This document shows positions 22,220 through 33,892 of a DNA stretch of 64,000 bases, piece after piece. The translations under genes were made by a program, and so were the position numbers. Source of the stretch: Turnera subulata (taxonomy: Eukaryota; Streptophyta; Magnoliopsida; Malpighiales; Passifloraceae); the NCBI GenBank assembly GCA_028386065.3, contig JAKUCV010000278.1, positions 1 to 64,000 on the forward strand. The letters run 5' to 3'. The first letter of the stretch is position 1; each line of letters begins with the position of its first letter. The notes under the pieces were generated by a model. It did not search any database, was not told the DNA's origin, and worked only from the letters and a program-made list of their open reading frames with translations.

Positions 22220-23816
22220 TAGTGTTATGTTGAATTTGCATTACGGAACTCACTTTCAATAAAAAAAGAAATTTGCATTATCACAATAAGTATAATTTGT
22301 TTACCAAATTAAAGAAAGTCTTTCAGCTAGATTGCAGTGGGTACGAATGAGTTTTTCTCTTTTATCGGGCAATGAAAAGTGTGGGCCTTTAATAAATGGG
22401 TAAGAAATACAAAATAAAAGACAGTAGGGTTGTTTTACAATTTAATTATTTTATATATCAAACTGCAATGGCCCACCAAACCAAATGTTATGTGACTATT
22501 TGTCCACATCATCATGGGTAAAGTTACCCAACAATTATCCCTGTGTATGGTGGCAATGCCCAGGATGAATTGGATTTGAAGAGTTTTTGACTCTTGGGAA
22601 AATGGATTCCAGCTACTCGGTCTTAAATTAAAGTTTCGAGGTAATTAGTGGGAGCTGTTGGGAGGAGCCCAGGAGGCATTGCCTGCAAGCCAGCGACGGC
22701 GTCGTTTTGTGGATGAGCTGTTGCGAAGATTTTATCCCCCTTTTTTTTCTTCATTTTTTCTTTTAATATTTAGTGTGTTAAATTTTATGCAATATGAAAA
22801 TTGGACCAATTGTTATTAGACCCAACAATAACTGGGTCTTCCTGACGGTGGTGGGGTACGTACTGGCTCCGGCCCAGAAAATAATCTGATACAACCTTGA
22901 TGGATATCTAAATTGTGTACTAACGTGGGTTAGTAATAAGTGATAAGCGACGCGGTTGGTTTAATCAAATCAGTGTTCGGGGAAAGACTGGATAGGAAAA
23001 CAAAAAAACTTCAACTTGCAAAGATAGGACATATATTCAGATAACCTCCTTTCTCACAAAATAATTCAATAATTATCCTTTTCCACGAGAATCTTCTCTA
23101 AGCCGAGTAGAATTGGTAAAAAAATTTGAAGCCAACCCCCCCAACCTGTCACGCACCAGATTTCTTGTCCAAATAAATTTTACAACCAAGAACCACTTCC
23201 TTAAACTGAAAAAGTAAGGTAAATGGAGGGACATAGACAAGCTAAACATTTGTCTATCTCTTCACTAAACATCCATATGGTAAGTGAACTGCATTGATAA
23301 GCTGTGCAGAGGCAGAAGATTAAGAGACAGAGAAAAAGTTATAACTCTCCCCACTTGTTTGTTGGAATTGTCACAGCCTCCAACCTTCAACATAACTCCT
23401 AAAGCCAAAACAGAGAAATTAAGATGTTAAACACATTTTCCAGCCTTCAACATCACACCAGAACACAATATATTTGAAACCTACCAAAACATTATGTTTT
23501 CCCCCTGCAACATTATCTAAAATTGGTCCAAGTTTAGAACCAACCCTAAACCTTTAGTTTTCTTGTTTGAATCAATTTCCTACTAATTAATTAAGAACCA
23601 CTTGCTTATACTGAAAAGATCATATACATATACTATTATTACTTTTGACTTAACTAAACATCCACATTGATTGTAAGCTGCACCAGCAAGCTTCTTCTGA
23701 GTATCATGAAGAGACAGAGAGAAGAGGAAATAAGGGAAACAGACATGGGAAACGCCAATTATGGCAAAAGCTTACAGTTCTCCACACTTGTAGGAAATTT
23801 CACATCCTGCAACCTT
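21790..23816. other. AT-rich intergenic DNA with microsatellite and F-box gene 4 3' flank
   Basis: No gene seen. It includes the (AAT)26 microsatellite at 22142-22219 and, at about 23335-23405, a second diverged copy of the F-box 3' tail like that at 11225-11290. From about 23090 the sequence is paralogous to the 3' flank of F-box gene 3. Confidence 0.5.
22142..22219. repeat. (AAT)26 microsatellite
   Basis: Twenty-six uninterrupted AAT units (78 bp). The poly-tyrosine ORF read on the other strand is an artefact of this repeat. Confidence 0.97.
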
Positions 23817-25381
23817 TTACCATAATTTCTTGAAAAAAAAAAAAAGAGAAATTAAAATGTTCAATACATCCTGGATCGAATCGATCATCACGAATCTTAA
23901 GCAATGCTATAGAGCATATATGTGCAATGCTAAAGTACCTTTCCCAACTTGACACATATATTTTCTGCATATGGAGACCCATTGAACAAGTCTTTTACCA
24001 CTTTTGCAGGAATAACAGGATAATCAGGTGTATATGCTTCCACCACCAGTGACTTCAATCTATGGAAGGGAGAAGGTAGCGTGCACTGACCAACATCCAT
24101 AGTCTATACATACAAAAATTTTGCAACATTATGAGTTTGAGAAAAACACTGAATTCATTAAAAAAATAGATAGAATATTGATCACAAACACAAGCCACAA
24201 GAAAAAACAATGTTAGTCTTAAAATTTATACAAGTATATAAGCACAGAACAACAGTATAGTTGGTGGAAACCAAAAAAATTAAACCAAAGATAAAAACAT
24301 GACAAACTCATATCAAAGGGCATGCCTAAAATCATGATTTATTTACCAAAACAGTTGAATACGAGAGCGTGAGATATTTCACATTGCGAAGTCCCTGCAA
24401 CAGCACAGACAAATTACGGTAGGTACGGATCCTAAATTTTTCAAGAAGCCTTAAATATTGATCTTGCCCCAAAGAATCCTGTAAGATCGATGGAAAAGGA
24501 ATATCAACATCCGAGCATTGCAATGAAGGCAGGTTAATCCTTGAAAACTCAAAGGCCGCAGAGTTCTTGTAGCTGAAAACTGTAAGCTTTGGTGCCGAAA
24601 TTTCCACTTTCAAGCCTCCTCCTCCATAAGAAGAAGAAGAAGGGTGTGTCATTGAAATTATGCTCAAATTCAGCATTTCCGACGCTGATATTTTCAAGAC
24701 CTTGGAATGATCAAATCTGCATCCATTGAGTGTCAAGTTGATCAAATTCGGAAACCAAGCAAAATCAAAGCAACCCTCACTTGTACTATCGTTATCATAG
24801 AATGAGCAGTTTCGTAAACACAATGAAGTGACTACTGTAAAACGAAAGCCAACATTGCAGAACAACAAACAGAAACCCTTGAGCTCCAACGTTGTAAAGA
24901 ATTGGTTACTGTTGTAAAAGAACGGATTCGTAACGTTAAAGAAAGTTGTTTGATCGCCGGATTCTAGGATGAGGTGGTTGCTGCCACGTTCTAGGGCATA
25001 ATCGATGACCCTCTTTGTGAGACATCTATCCAAACCGCCGCGGCGGAGGAAGCGTAGTTTGCGGACGTGGCAGTCGGGATTGCGGCGGAGTAAGACGGTT
25101 TCGACGAAAGGAGCGAAGGAGGATATGTTGGTTAAGGATTTGGTGGTGAAGTGAAGCTCAGGAATGCAACTCCACACTTGCTTCCATCTCTTGGAGAGAA
25201 GTGAAGTTTGAACAACGTATTTGATGTCGTCGAGGAAGGAGAGGATGTGCTGGAGAATACTGTCCGGCAGATCGCTCAGCCTGTCTTCTTGGCCTTCTTC
25301 TGGCCGCCGCCGTCGTCCACCGGCGCCGCTTCCTGCGACCCTGGCTCTCTTGTTCTTGTTCTTTCTTTGGATGTTGTTCAT
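23817..25381 (-). CDS. F-box/LRR (FBD-like) protein, gene 4
   Basis: Predicted SCF ubiquitin-ligase adaptor. Exon 1 is 24347-25381 (345 codons), exon 2 is 23939-24103, and the last exon is about 23817-23828 (KLW then TAA), giving about 403 residues. The start at 25379-25381 (MNNIQRKNKNKRARV) was chosen by homology. An in-frame ATG at 25462 would add 27 residues. The N-terminus is rich in K/R (KNKNKRARV, GGRRRRPEE). The F-box covers about residues 32-78 (EDRLSDLPDSILQHILSFLDDIKYVVQTSLLSKRWKQVW). LRR-like elements follow (WFPNLINLTLNGCRF, LKISASEMLNLSI, RINLPSLQCS, LTLSYSTV). Exon lengths and splice phases equal those of gene 3, its closest partner in the window. No lesions were seen. Confidence 0.86.
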
Positions 25382-26697
25382 ATCTCCAACTCTAGTTAGT
25401 AGTTCGTTGTCGTAGGAGGGGGGGAATTGTAGGAATATAGGCAGATTTGCAGGCTGAAGCATTACGTGCGGCAACGTCGTATTACTGATGAACCATTTTT
25501 GGACTTTGTGTGAGAATTGAGATCAATTATAATCAGGCCCAACAAAAAGTGGGCCTAGAACAACATAACGAATTATGACTTCTCAATTCCAAAATTGGCA
25601 GTTTAGTCTCAACAAAGACAAGATGGGGAGGAAAAATGGAAAAAATGAGTTTCAACAATCCAATCCAACTAGAACGTAAACACATAAACATTCATCTTCA
25701 GGTCAAGAATAGAAAGGAATGGAAATATGAGTCAAAACATAAACATTCTTTTTGTTCAGGGATATAGCCATTCTTGTGTAGCGCAGCCTTGTCTTCTTAA
25801 GGGCTCTCTGCTCTTTTATGGAAATGTCACCCAAATACGTTGTACCTTGTACCGCTCTAAAAACAAGGTTTTGCAATAAGATTACCAGAACGAGTATTCA
25901 GTAGTTGAATGATAGCAAGAGATCAACTAGCTTTAAGTTGCACTACTGTTTGAATCACCGGAATAGTAGAAGATTTCCAATGTACAAAAATGTTTATGCC
26001 AAACTGAGGAGAGAATGTAACGCATATTCACATAGCACAAGAAAAAAATTATTGGTTGCAATATATAACTATATATGAATGAATTACCATTCTACTTTCA
26101 CCTCTTTGTTTTCTCTTCATGAACACTGATCTTCCTTTTTCATGAGTCATGATAAGTGTTAGATAAAAGTTTAAAAAGCAAGTACATGGTCTTTGGTATA
26201 TTCCTCAGACCCTGTTAAATATTGGGATGCAATGACACGGTTGGAAGGAAAGCAAAAGCAACTCCCAAGTCGTCACACTATAGTACAATTCAGCCATTCA
26301 AGGAGAAGCAAGTAATGCAGACACTGAAATAACTATCACAACAGTTTCACTACAGAAAAGAAGACATTTGAAACCTAACAAAATTTGGTCCAGTATAGAG
26401 CCTACCTAAGGTTGCTGTGCTCAAGTTTTTGTTGGAATTAATTTACAACTTTTTTAAAACCATTTTCTTAAACTGAAAAGATCAGAATAAATAGAACTTG
26501 ATTTGTCTTAACTAAACATCCACAAATAATGTAAACTGCACTATAGCATGCTGCTTCAAGCAGGCATCAAAGTTACCGACTTACCGTATCATCAAGAACC
26601 GAGAAAAGAGGAAATAAAGAAAACAAAATTGAAAAGCCAAGGCAAAAACTTACAGTTCTCCACACTAGTAAAAAAATGTCACATCCTCCAAACTTCA
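25382..26697. other. Upstream of F-box gene 4 and 3' flank of gene 5; no gene
   Basis: No coding region. Blocks here (25780-26300) are paralogous to 28650-29110 behind gene 6, for example CAACTCCCAAGT...ATTCAGCCATTCA in both. This shows that genes 5 and 6 were duplicated with more than 1 kb of flank. Confidence 0.5.
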
Positions 26698-28221
26698 TCA
26701 TATATACTGGAAAGAAAAGAAACAAAAATGTTAACTACATTCTCGAATCAACACAATCTTAATCAAGCAAATATTATAGAGAATAAGCGACGCAAATGTA
26801 CCCTTCCGGGCTTGAAACTCATTTCAGCGCATGGAGTACCGCTGAGCAAGTCTTTTATCACTTGTACAGGAATGAAAGGATAATCTTGTGGATATAGTTC
26901 TATCTCCAATGACTCCAATCTATGGAAGGGAGAAGGTACATGCTTTGACATGTGCAGACCCACATCCAAAGTCTATACACAAGAGTTACAAAAATTTTAT
27001 ATTAGGCATTTGGTAATAGCAAAAAATTACGTAACAGAATCTAGCTATATATGCACTTGATCACAGCACTAGCCACAAGAGAAAAGAGAAAAAGATTGGT
27101 CATGAATTGTATCTTGTGTAAGTACAGATCAATTGTGGTGAAAACCAAAAAAGTTCAACCAAAGACAAAAGCATGGAAAATTATAAAATGCATAATTAAA
27201 AATCATGTTTACATACCATGCAAGTTGGAAATGACAGGGTGAGATGTTGTGCATTGCGAAGCCCTTGCAGCAGCACGAACAAATCGTGGTAGGTACTGTT
27301 CTTATGTTCTTCAAGGATTTGTAATTGTTTTTGTGACATACCCAGAGGTCGATGTAGCCTTGGAATTTGAATATGAACCTTTGATCTCTTCAGAGAAGGC
27401 AGATTAAATGCAGAGAAATCCACTACGCGACACTCTTCATAGCTGAAAAATGTAAGGTTTGGCGCGGAAATTTCTAATTTGCAGCCTTTAGCTAACCATT
27501 CATGAGAATACTTCATCCCGGTTATACTTAAATTCAGCATCTGAGGCCCTGATATTCTGAAAACCTTGAATCCTTGATAAATACAGTAATAAAGGGTTAG
27601 GTTGATCAGACAGGGAAGGTTAGCAAAAGCATCAAAGCAGCCACCAGAATCACCAGAACCGTAGAATGAGCAGTGCTTGAGATACAAGGTAGTAATTGAT
27701 GTAAACGTCCCAACAGGACTGCCGAAGGGCAAACCCTTGAGCTCCAACCTTGTCAAAGATAAGCTGTTGAAGACTTGTGGAGGTAGACGGTAAGAGAGAG
27801 AGTGGCCTTCTACGATAATGTGGTCGGCTCCGTGATCCAAAGCATAAGTGATAGCCTCATTTGCCAGCTTTTCCAGGAAAGTAAAGTGGCGGAAGAAGAA
27901 GAAGTGAAGTTTTCGAACCTGGCAGTCACGATTACGACCAGACAAGACTGTGTTGACAAAACAGTTAAAGTAGTATAACCGGGTGAAGGATTCAGTGGTG
28001 AAGTGAAGATCAGGAATGCAAGTCCACACGTCCTTCCATCTCTTGGAAAGAGCTGATGTTCGGACAGCGAATTTGGTGTCGTCCAATGATGAGAGGATGT
28101 GTTGGAGAACATTGTCCGGTAGATCACTTATCCTGTCTTCTTCTTCACGTCCTCCTCCTCCTACTCCACCTTCGACCCTGGCTCTCTTATTCCTGCTCTT
28201 CTTTTTCTGGGTTTTCTCCAT
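26698..28221 (-). CDS. F-box/LRR (FBD-like) protein, gene 5
   Basis: Predicted SCF ubiquitin-ligase adaptor. Exon 1 is 27217-28221 (335 codons; ATG at 28219-28221, MEKTQKKKSRNKRARV), exon 2 is 26802-26972, and the last exon is about 26698-26706 (two codons then TGA), giving about 394 residues. The F-box lies at about residues 27-75 (DRISDLPDNVLQHILSSLDDTKFAVRTSALSKRWKDVW). The LRR-like part follows (ANLPCLINLTLYYC, FRISGPQMLNLSI, FNLPSLKRSKVHI, LTLSFPTCM). Exon 2 reads LDVGLHMSKHVPSPFHRLESLEIELY, with TTG where the others have ATG (Met to Leu), which is harmless because it is internal. The frame is open and the splice sites are canonical. The last exon is inferred. Confidence 0.85.
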
Positions 28222-29615
28222 ATTTGCTATTCTTCTGGTTCTCGTCAAAGGGAAGGAATTGATGACTACTCAACTTCCTTGTTTCAAGAATGTGAATTGG
28301 CAAGTGAGGAGGTTGAATCATGATTAGATTTAAAGGAGTATATGCATGCACGCATGCTTTAAAGTGTTGTTTTTGGGCGCTTAGGAAAATGGAATTCCGG
28401 CTACACGCTTTTAGATTTTCCAAGAATCTCTTTTTCCTCTAGCAAGTCCATTGGGTTAATTAGTCAAGTGGGGTAATTAATGCTGATAAGAGCAGTTAGT
28501 CATTGTAAACAGAGGAATTTAAAATTTTCAAAGATTTGCGGGACGATACCCGTGATGGCGTCGCATTGAGATACACACTACACATAACCATTCCTTTCTT
28601 ATGGAATAAGCATTCGAGAGTGCAAAAAATGGAAAGGCAAGACAACTAAAAGCATCAGTTGAAGTGTGGAAAGTCTATGCTTTTGATGGAGATGTCACAC
28701 TGTGGTAGCATAAGAAAGGTCCAATAAGTTACCAGAATAGATAGTCTCATATTCAGAAGTTGAAAAAATAGCGCATGTGTATACATACAATGAAAGACAA
28801 GAAATTATTGATCGGACACCAAACAATCAAGAATACCTTCAGTAAGAGTGTTATACAGTGATAAATGGAAAGACGAATCACTTCTTAGGCACTTATGACT
28901 AAACTATCAATCCATTACCTTTCCCTTTTTCTCCTGAATAGCACTAATTTACCATTCTCATGATGAGTGATGTATAATGAATACCAAAACTTATAACTAA
29001 CTTCCTTGCTGCAAACCAAATGAACTATAGGGATGTAATGGGACCGCTTGGCAAAAAAGACACACAACTCCCAAGTTACTCTCTCTAGTGGGATTCAGCC
29101 ATTCAGGGAGATCCATGTTAATACGAACACTGAAATAACATTAAGTTTGTGGTTATCTCATGTGTCACAAGTAACTCATCATCAGAGATAGGACATCGAT
29201 CCGCATAGTCACACATAGACCCTCTATTCAGTCCAGAAAAGACGGCATTTAAACCTCACAATGACGCAAAACGAACGTTATCTTTTTTACCCTGCAACAT
29301 TATGTGAGTAGAGTAAAACTGGTGCATGTTTCAAGCTATTCTCAAGCTGTTGCGCTCCAGATTTTTGCCCAAATCAATTACAACTAAGAACCACTTTCTT
29401 AAACTAAAAGATCAGATAAATAGAGGTACAGACGGAGAAAATAACTTTTTCTTAACTAAGCATCCACATACAATGTAAGCTTCTCGGAGCAGCATCAAAT
29501 TCACCAGAGCATCAAGAGATGGACAAAAGAGGAAATAAAGAAAACGAACATGAAAATCCCATGGCGAAATCTTACAATGCTCCATACTTTCCGGAAATGT
29601 CACTGCCGCAAACCT
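28222..29615. other. Upstream of F-box gene 5 and 3' flank of gene 6; no gene
   Basis: No coding region was recognised. The stretch 28650-29110 is paralogous to 25780-26300, and 29330-29600 to the 3' flanks of the other F-box genes (repeated ACCACTTTCTTAAACT and CATCCACAT motifs). Confidence 0.5.
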
Positions 29616-31585
29616 TCAGAATTCCCCCTACAGAAATATCAAATAATTCTCTCAAGAAATTTTTTTAATGGATGTATAAACAAAAAGCAAAGATTCCTAT
29701 CATATCATCTGAAATGTAAAATGGCTTTAATGGTCAAGCATCCCCAGTGAGTGCTTCAACAAAAACTAGCCATCTCCTCTCTAAAGCGAGAACAACATAT
29801 GCATTGTAAAAGACAGCAAAGCCATTGGGTGGGAAAAGAATAGTGAAGAATAAGTGTCAGTTCCAAACCAGAGACACCCAAGTAGGAAGAAAAAACTCGG
29901 TCTCAATGAAACTCACTTACTCAAGAGGCAGGCCAGGGCATAATTGTTATTTGAGCTAGAAACTGTTATACCAGGCAGTTGCCAGACAATTGTTACCAAT
30001 CAGTATCAATTATAGACAGCAATGACTAGCCACCACAGATCCCATCACTGTTGGTAATCACAAAAGATAGAAATAACAAGGCATATTTTGTGACCAACCC
30101 ACAACTGCCAATACTAATGTTCACAAAACCCTGGTAGTTTTCTAATATCTTAAACAACATAATAGAATTTTAAGCATTGCAAATATACCTTTAGAAACTC
30201 GACACACATATCTTCTGCACATGAAGAGCCACTAAGCAGGTCTTTCATCACGTTTAGAGGAACGAAAGAACAAATATCCCGCCAATTTATGACCACCTTC
30301 AATGATTTCAATCTATGGAAAGGAGAAGGTCGATTCAGTGACATGTGCGGAGCGACATCCATAGTCTACGTACACAAGTCATGAAAATTTCACATTAGCC
30401 ATTGAATTAGCACCGAATGGTTGGACAATAGAATCTGGTCAGCATATGCACTTGATCACAACACAAGGCTCGGAAAGGGTTATTCTTGAGTTACACCTTG
30501 TATAAGAACATTTCGAAAGTTGGTGGAAACCAAAGAGTAAGATAAAAACAACACAATCCGATATCAACAACATAACCAAAATCATGTTTATTTACCGTAA
30601 TAGTTGAATATGATAACGTGAGATGCTGTGCATTGCAAAGCCCTTGCAGCAGATTGAACAAACTGTGGTAGGTACTGTTCCTATGTTCTTCAAGACGTTT
30701 TAAATATTTTTTCTTGGGTAAAGGAAAAGGTTTAGCTAGCTCCGACGGAAGAGGAACATGAACATATGAGTATTGCAGCGAAGGCAGGTTAATATCCGAG
30801 ACAGCCACTGCATCAGAGCGTTTGTAGCTGAAAAATGTAAGCTTCGGTGCATAAATTTCCAGCTTGCAGCCCGGATATAGGCAGGAGGACCCGTAGTACA
30901 TCATAATCATACTCAAATTCAGCATTTTGTCTCCAGAAATTTTCAAAACCTTGAAACTCCCAATTTCGCAAGCATGGAGAGTTAAGTTAATCAAATTGGG
31001 AAATTTGGCAAAAGGGTCAAAGCATTCACCAGAATTGTCCCCATAGGACAACTTGCAGCCTCTGAGGCTCAATGTAGTAACTAACCTGAACCCAACCGGG
31101 CCAGGTATGTCAAATCCGCAGAGTTCCAAGTTTGTCAAGGACGGGCAGTTAAAGCTTAGCGGAGCCGGGAGAGGGGGATTGGAATCGCGCCAGTCGCTTC
31201 TAGCTTCGACGATAAGGTGGTTGGCACCACGAGCCAAAGCATAGTCAGTGACCTTGTGTGTGAGCGAGGAATCGAACTTGAGGCGGCGAAAGAAGGAAAC
31301 TTTGCCCAATTTGCAGCCAGGATTACGGCGAGATAAGACTCTATTGACAAAAGGGGCAAAGGAGGATACCCGGGTGAATGATTCGCTGGTGAGGTTAAGA
31401 GCTGGAACACAAGTCCACACGTCTTTCCATCTCTTGGAGAGGACGGAGGTTCGGACCGCGAATTTCGTGTCGCCGAGGAAGGAGAGGATGTGTTGGAGAA
31501 CATTGTCCGGCAGATCGCTCAGCCTGTCTTCTCCTCCTCCTCCTCCGGCAATCCTGGCTCTCTTGTTGCTGTCAATATCTTCCAT
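29616..31585 (-). CDS. F-box/LRR (FBD-like) protein, gene 6
   Basis: Predicted SCF ubiquitin-ligase adaptor. Exon 1 is 30596-31585 (330 codons; ATG at 31583-31585, MEDIDSNKRARIAGG), exon 2 is 30189-30365 (59 codons), and the last exon is about 29616-29627 (GEF then TGA), giving about 392 residues. The F-box is at about residues 19-66 (EDRLSDLPDNVLQHILSFLGDTKFAVRTSVLSKRWKDVW). LRR-like motifs include VTTLSLRGC, KFPNLINLTLHAC, LKISGDKMLNLSM, INLPSLQYSYVHV and LTLSYSTIT. Exon 2 has MDVAPHMSLNRPSPFHRLKSLKVV. It stands head-to-head with TFIIE-beta copy 1, with about 470 bp between the two ATGs, so the pair may share a bidirectional promoter region. No lesions were seen. Confidence 0.87.
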
Positions 31586-32058
31586 ATTCTACTCTCGTTG
31601 AGGCAATTTATCGAACACTTTGTCTACCTAACGTATAACCAAAAAGAAGGAAGGATATACAAATGTAACCGACCATTCGAGAATGGGTGAATATGTGGTG
31701 ATGAGGGAATGATCGAGTGGGTTTTTTTTGGCGGGACGGGGAAATAGATTTTGGCGGGAAAATGTATTGGTATAACCGAAGGTTTTATGGAGTATTGACT
31801 TTGCCTTGTCCAATAAGTATTTGGTCATTATAATAATAAAAAAAAAAGAATCTTTATATTAGTATTGGTTGGCACTTTAATCCCACATCGGTAGGAAACA
31901 TAAGTCGGTGGCTTTGGTATCTGTATAAATAGTAAACTAGGGTAACAATTCCAAACAGAATATTTCACCTCTGGTTTATTGTGATCGACTCGCACCAATT
32001 GAATAACCTAATTACAAAAACATAATAACTACCCAAATCAACATAATCAAGTAAAACA
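31586..32058. other. Divergent intergenic region between F-box gene 6 and TFIIE-beta copy 1
   Basis: A region of 473 bp between head-to-head starts. It holds the USE/TATA pair listed separately and otherwise AT-rich sequence. Confidence 0.6.
31880..31931 (+). promoter_or_regulatory. USE plus TATA, plant snRNA-type promoter arrangement
   Basis: ATCCCACATCG at 31880-31890 is a full match to the plant upstream sequence element (RTCCCACATCG) of snRNA genes. TATAAATA follows at 31924-31931. The 33-bp gap is the spacing described for Pol II-type snRNA promoters (about four helical turns), not the shorter Pol III spacing. The ATG of TFIIE-beta copy 1 is about 130 bp downstream. No snRNA sequence is recognisable after it. 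USE-like motifs also occur near protein genes, so function is unproven. Confidence 0.5.
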
Positions 32059-33834
32059 ATGGTATGATGTTGATCGAAGATTTCACCTTCTCAATTCAAT
32101 CCCCAATCTTTTTTCTTTTTATAAAAAGATTACAAATTTGCAATCCCTTTTCCCTCTCTCTTTTGTGTTGTGGAATTCTGGGTTCTAGGGGGTTTTAAAG
32201 TAAAGTTTTTTCTATGCTTGTATCTGTCTCTGCAGGTGGGTCTGCAACAGCAATTGACAAAGCTCACCAAGCAGCAGGAGAAGTGCCAGACCACAATCTC
32301 CACTCTTGCTTCCCGCCCCGGCCAGTCTAAATCCTCCGCCTTGCCGCCGGCGGCGGGTGCGAGGACTACTGCTCCGGCGGTGAAGTTTTCCATTGACACC
32401 GAGAGGCTGCAGCACATTAATAGTATCCGAAAAGCCCCCGTCGGTGCTCAGATAAAACGCGTTATTGATTTGCTCAAAGAGGTTCAATTTCGTTTGCTCT
32501 TATTTGAAATTATTCAGAAAATTGTAATGTCGGTTTGTTCTTATTCAGTAGACTTAGGGAGCCTATTATGTTATTGATTTAGTATGGTTTGATTGGTGAT
32601 TTATATGTCGTTGATGATGCTTGTTTATAAAGTCCACAAACTTACGCAGTTAGAATGCTACATTCTGTCTAGTTATTGATTAGCAATTGCTGTGTAATCT
32701 GCATTCTGTGTCGATTATGCAATTAAGTTAGTAGCATTTTGAACAGATTATGCTTTGTACTAAAACTTGGAAGTTAGACATCTGATTACGGTTTTGAAAC
32801 CTGTTTCCAGACCCGGCAAGCTCTAACACCTGAGCAAATAAACGAGGCGTGCTATGTTGACCTGAACTCGAATAAAGCCGTCTTTGACAGTTTGAAGAAC
32901 AACTGTAAAGCAAGCTATGATGGGAGGAGATTTGCTTACAAGGTGAGTCTCTGCAGCTGCTAAACATGATAGATTGCCTTATTTTTGCATAAGTGATATT
33001 AGCTCATTGTCTCTTATTCAGTAGCTGCATTCTTCTTCTCATGGAGGATGACATTGTGGGTTTTAAATTGTTTATAGGCCACGCATGATATAAAGGACAA
33101 GGCTCAACTGCTAACGTTGATACAGAAATATCCGGAGGGAATTCATGTCCTTGAACTCGTGGATGCATACCCAGCTGTAATGGAGGACTTGAAGGTATAT
33201 CTGTTTCTCATCTTATTGAATCTCGTCTGTTATATCTGTTGTGTCTCATGTTAAATTATCAATTGATTGTTTGTGGATATACTCAGATGGAGTGAATGAT
33301 TGCTTGTGATATGCTAAATAAAACAGTGTAGCCCATTAAACACACCTCTTTGCTTAACTATTTGAAGGAGGATAGATAATAATTCACTCTTCTGATGGAG
33401 CATTTTATAAAAAAATGGTTCTTTTTCAGGCTTTGAGAGCTGAGGGCTATATTTGGCTACTATTAAACTCTGACTCACAGGAGGGCACTGCCTATCCGAA
33501 TGACCAAAAAATGGTGGGTTTTAAGGTGGATGATGACCTTAAACTGCTGTTTCGGGGAGATAAATTACATAAAGAAATGGGTCTTAAGGTGGATGATGAC
33601 CTTAAAGAGCTGTGTCGGGATGATAAATTACTTAAAGATATGCTTAAAATTGAGGAGGAGCTTGAAAAGAATCACATGAAGCCAGCTACCAACACGGCAA
33701 AGCGGGTGGCTGCAGCCCTGGTGCAGGGCATAGTCCCCAAGCAGAACACTAAGAAGAAGCAGGGCGGGATAACCAAGAGAACCAAGTTGACCAATGCACA
33801 TCTTCCTGAGCTTTTTCAGAACCTTGGTTCTTGA
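32059..33834 (+). CDS. TFIIE beta subunit (general transcription factor), copy 1
   Basis: TFIIE-beta forms the TFIIE heterodimer that recruits and regulates TFIIH at RNA polymerase II promoters. Coding exons: ATG 32059-32061 (end of the upstream exon), 32236-32481, 32811-32942, 33078-33194 and 33430-33834, giving about 300 residues. Recognisable parts are QQQLTKLTKQQEKCQTTIS, the core winged-helix region RLQHINSIRKAPVGAQIKRVIDLL / TRQALTPEQINEACYVDLNSN, and the basic C-terminus KRTKLTNAHLPELFQNLGS. The conserved ATG of copy 2 is GTG here. The only in-frame ATG is made by splicing ...CAATG to GTGGGTCTG. A 63-nt in-frame duplication lies at 33520-33645. All frames are open and the splice sites canonical, so it may be functional, though it is more diverged than copy 2. 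Confidence 0.8.
33520..33645 (+). repeat. In-frame 63-nt tandem duplication in TFIIE-beta copy 1
   Basis: Positions 33520-33582 and 33583-33645 encode FKVDDDLKLLFRGDKLHKEMG and LKVDDDLKELCRDDKLLKDML in turn. Copy 2 has this motif once (FKVDDDLKLLFRGIELPRDML). The two units have already diverged at several codons. Confidence 0.9.
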
Positions 33835-33892
33835 AACTCCGGGACATCGAGCTTCTATCGAAACACCCTTCTTGCCGGAGTGATTCCGTGGT

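Noticed and set aside
22035..22259. Tyrosine-repeat protein on the minus strand
   Set aside because: It is the translation of the AAT microsatellite.
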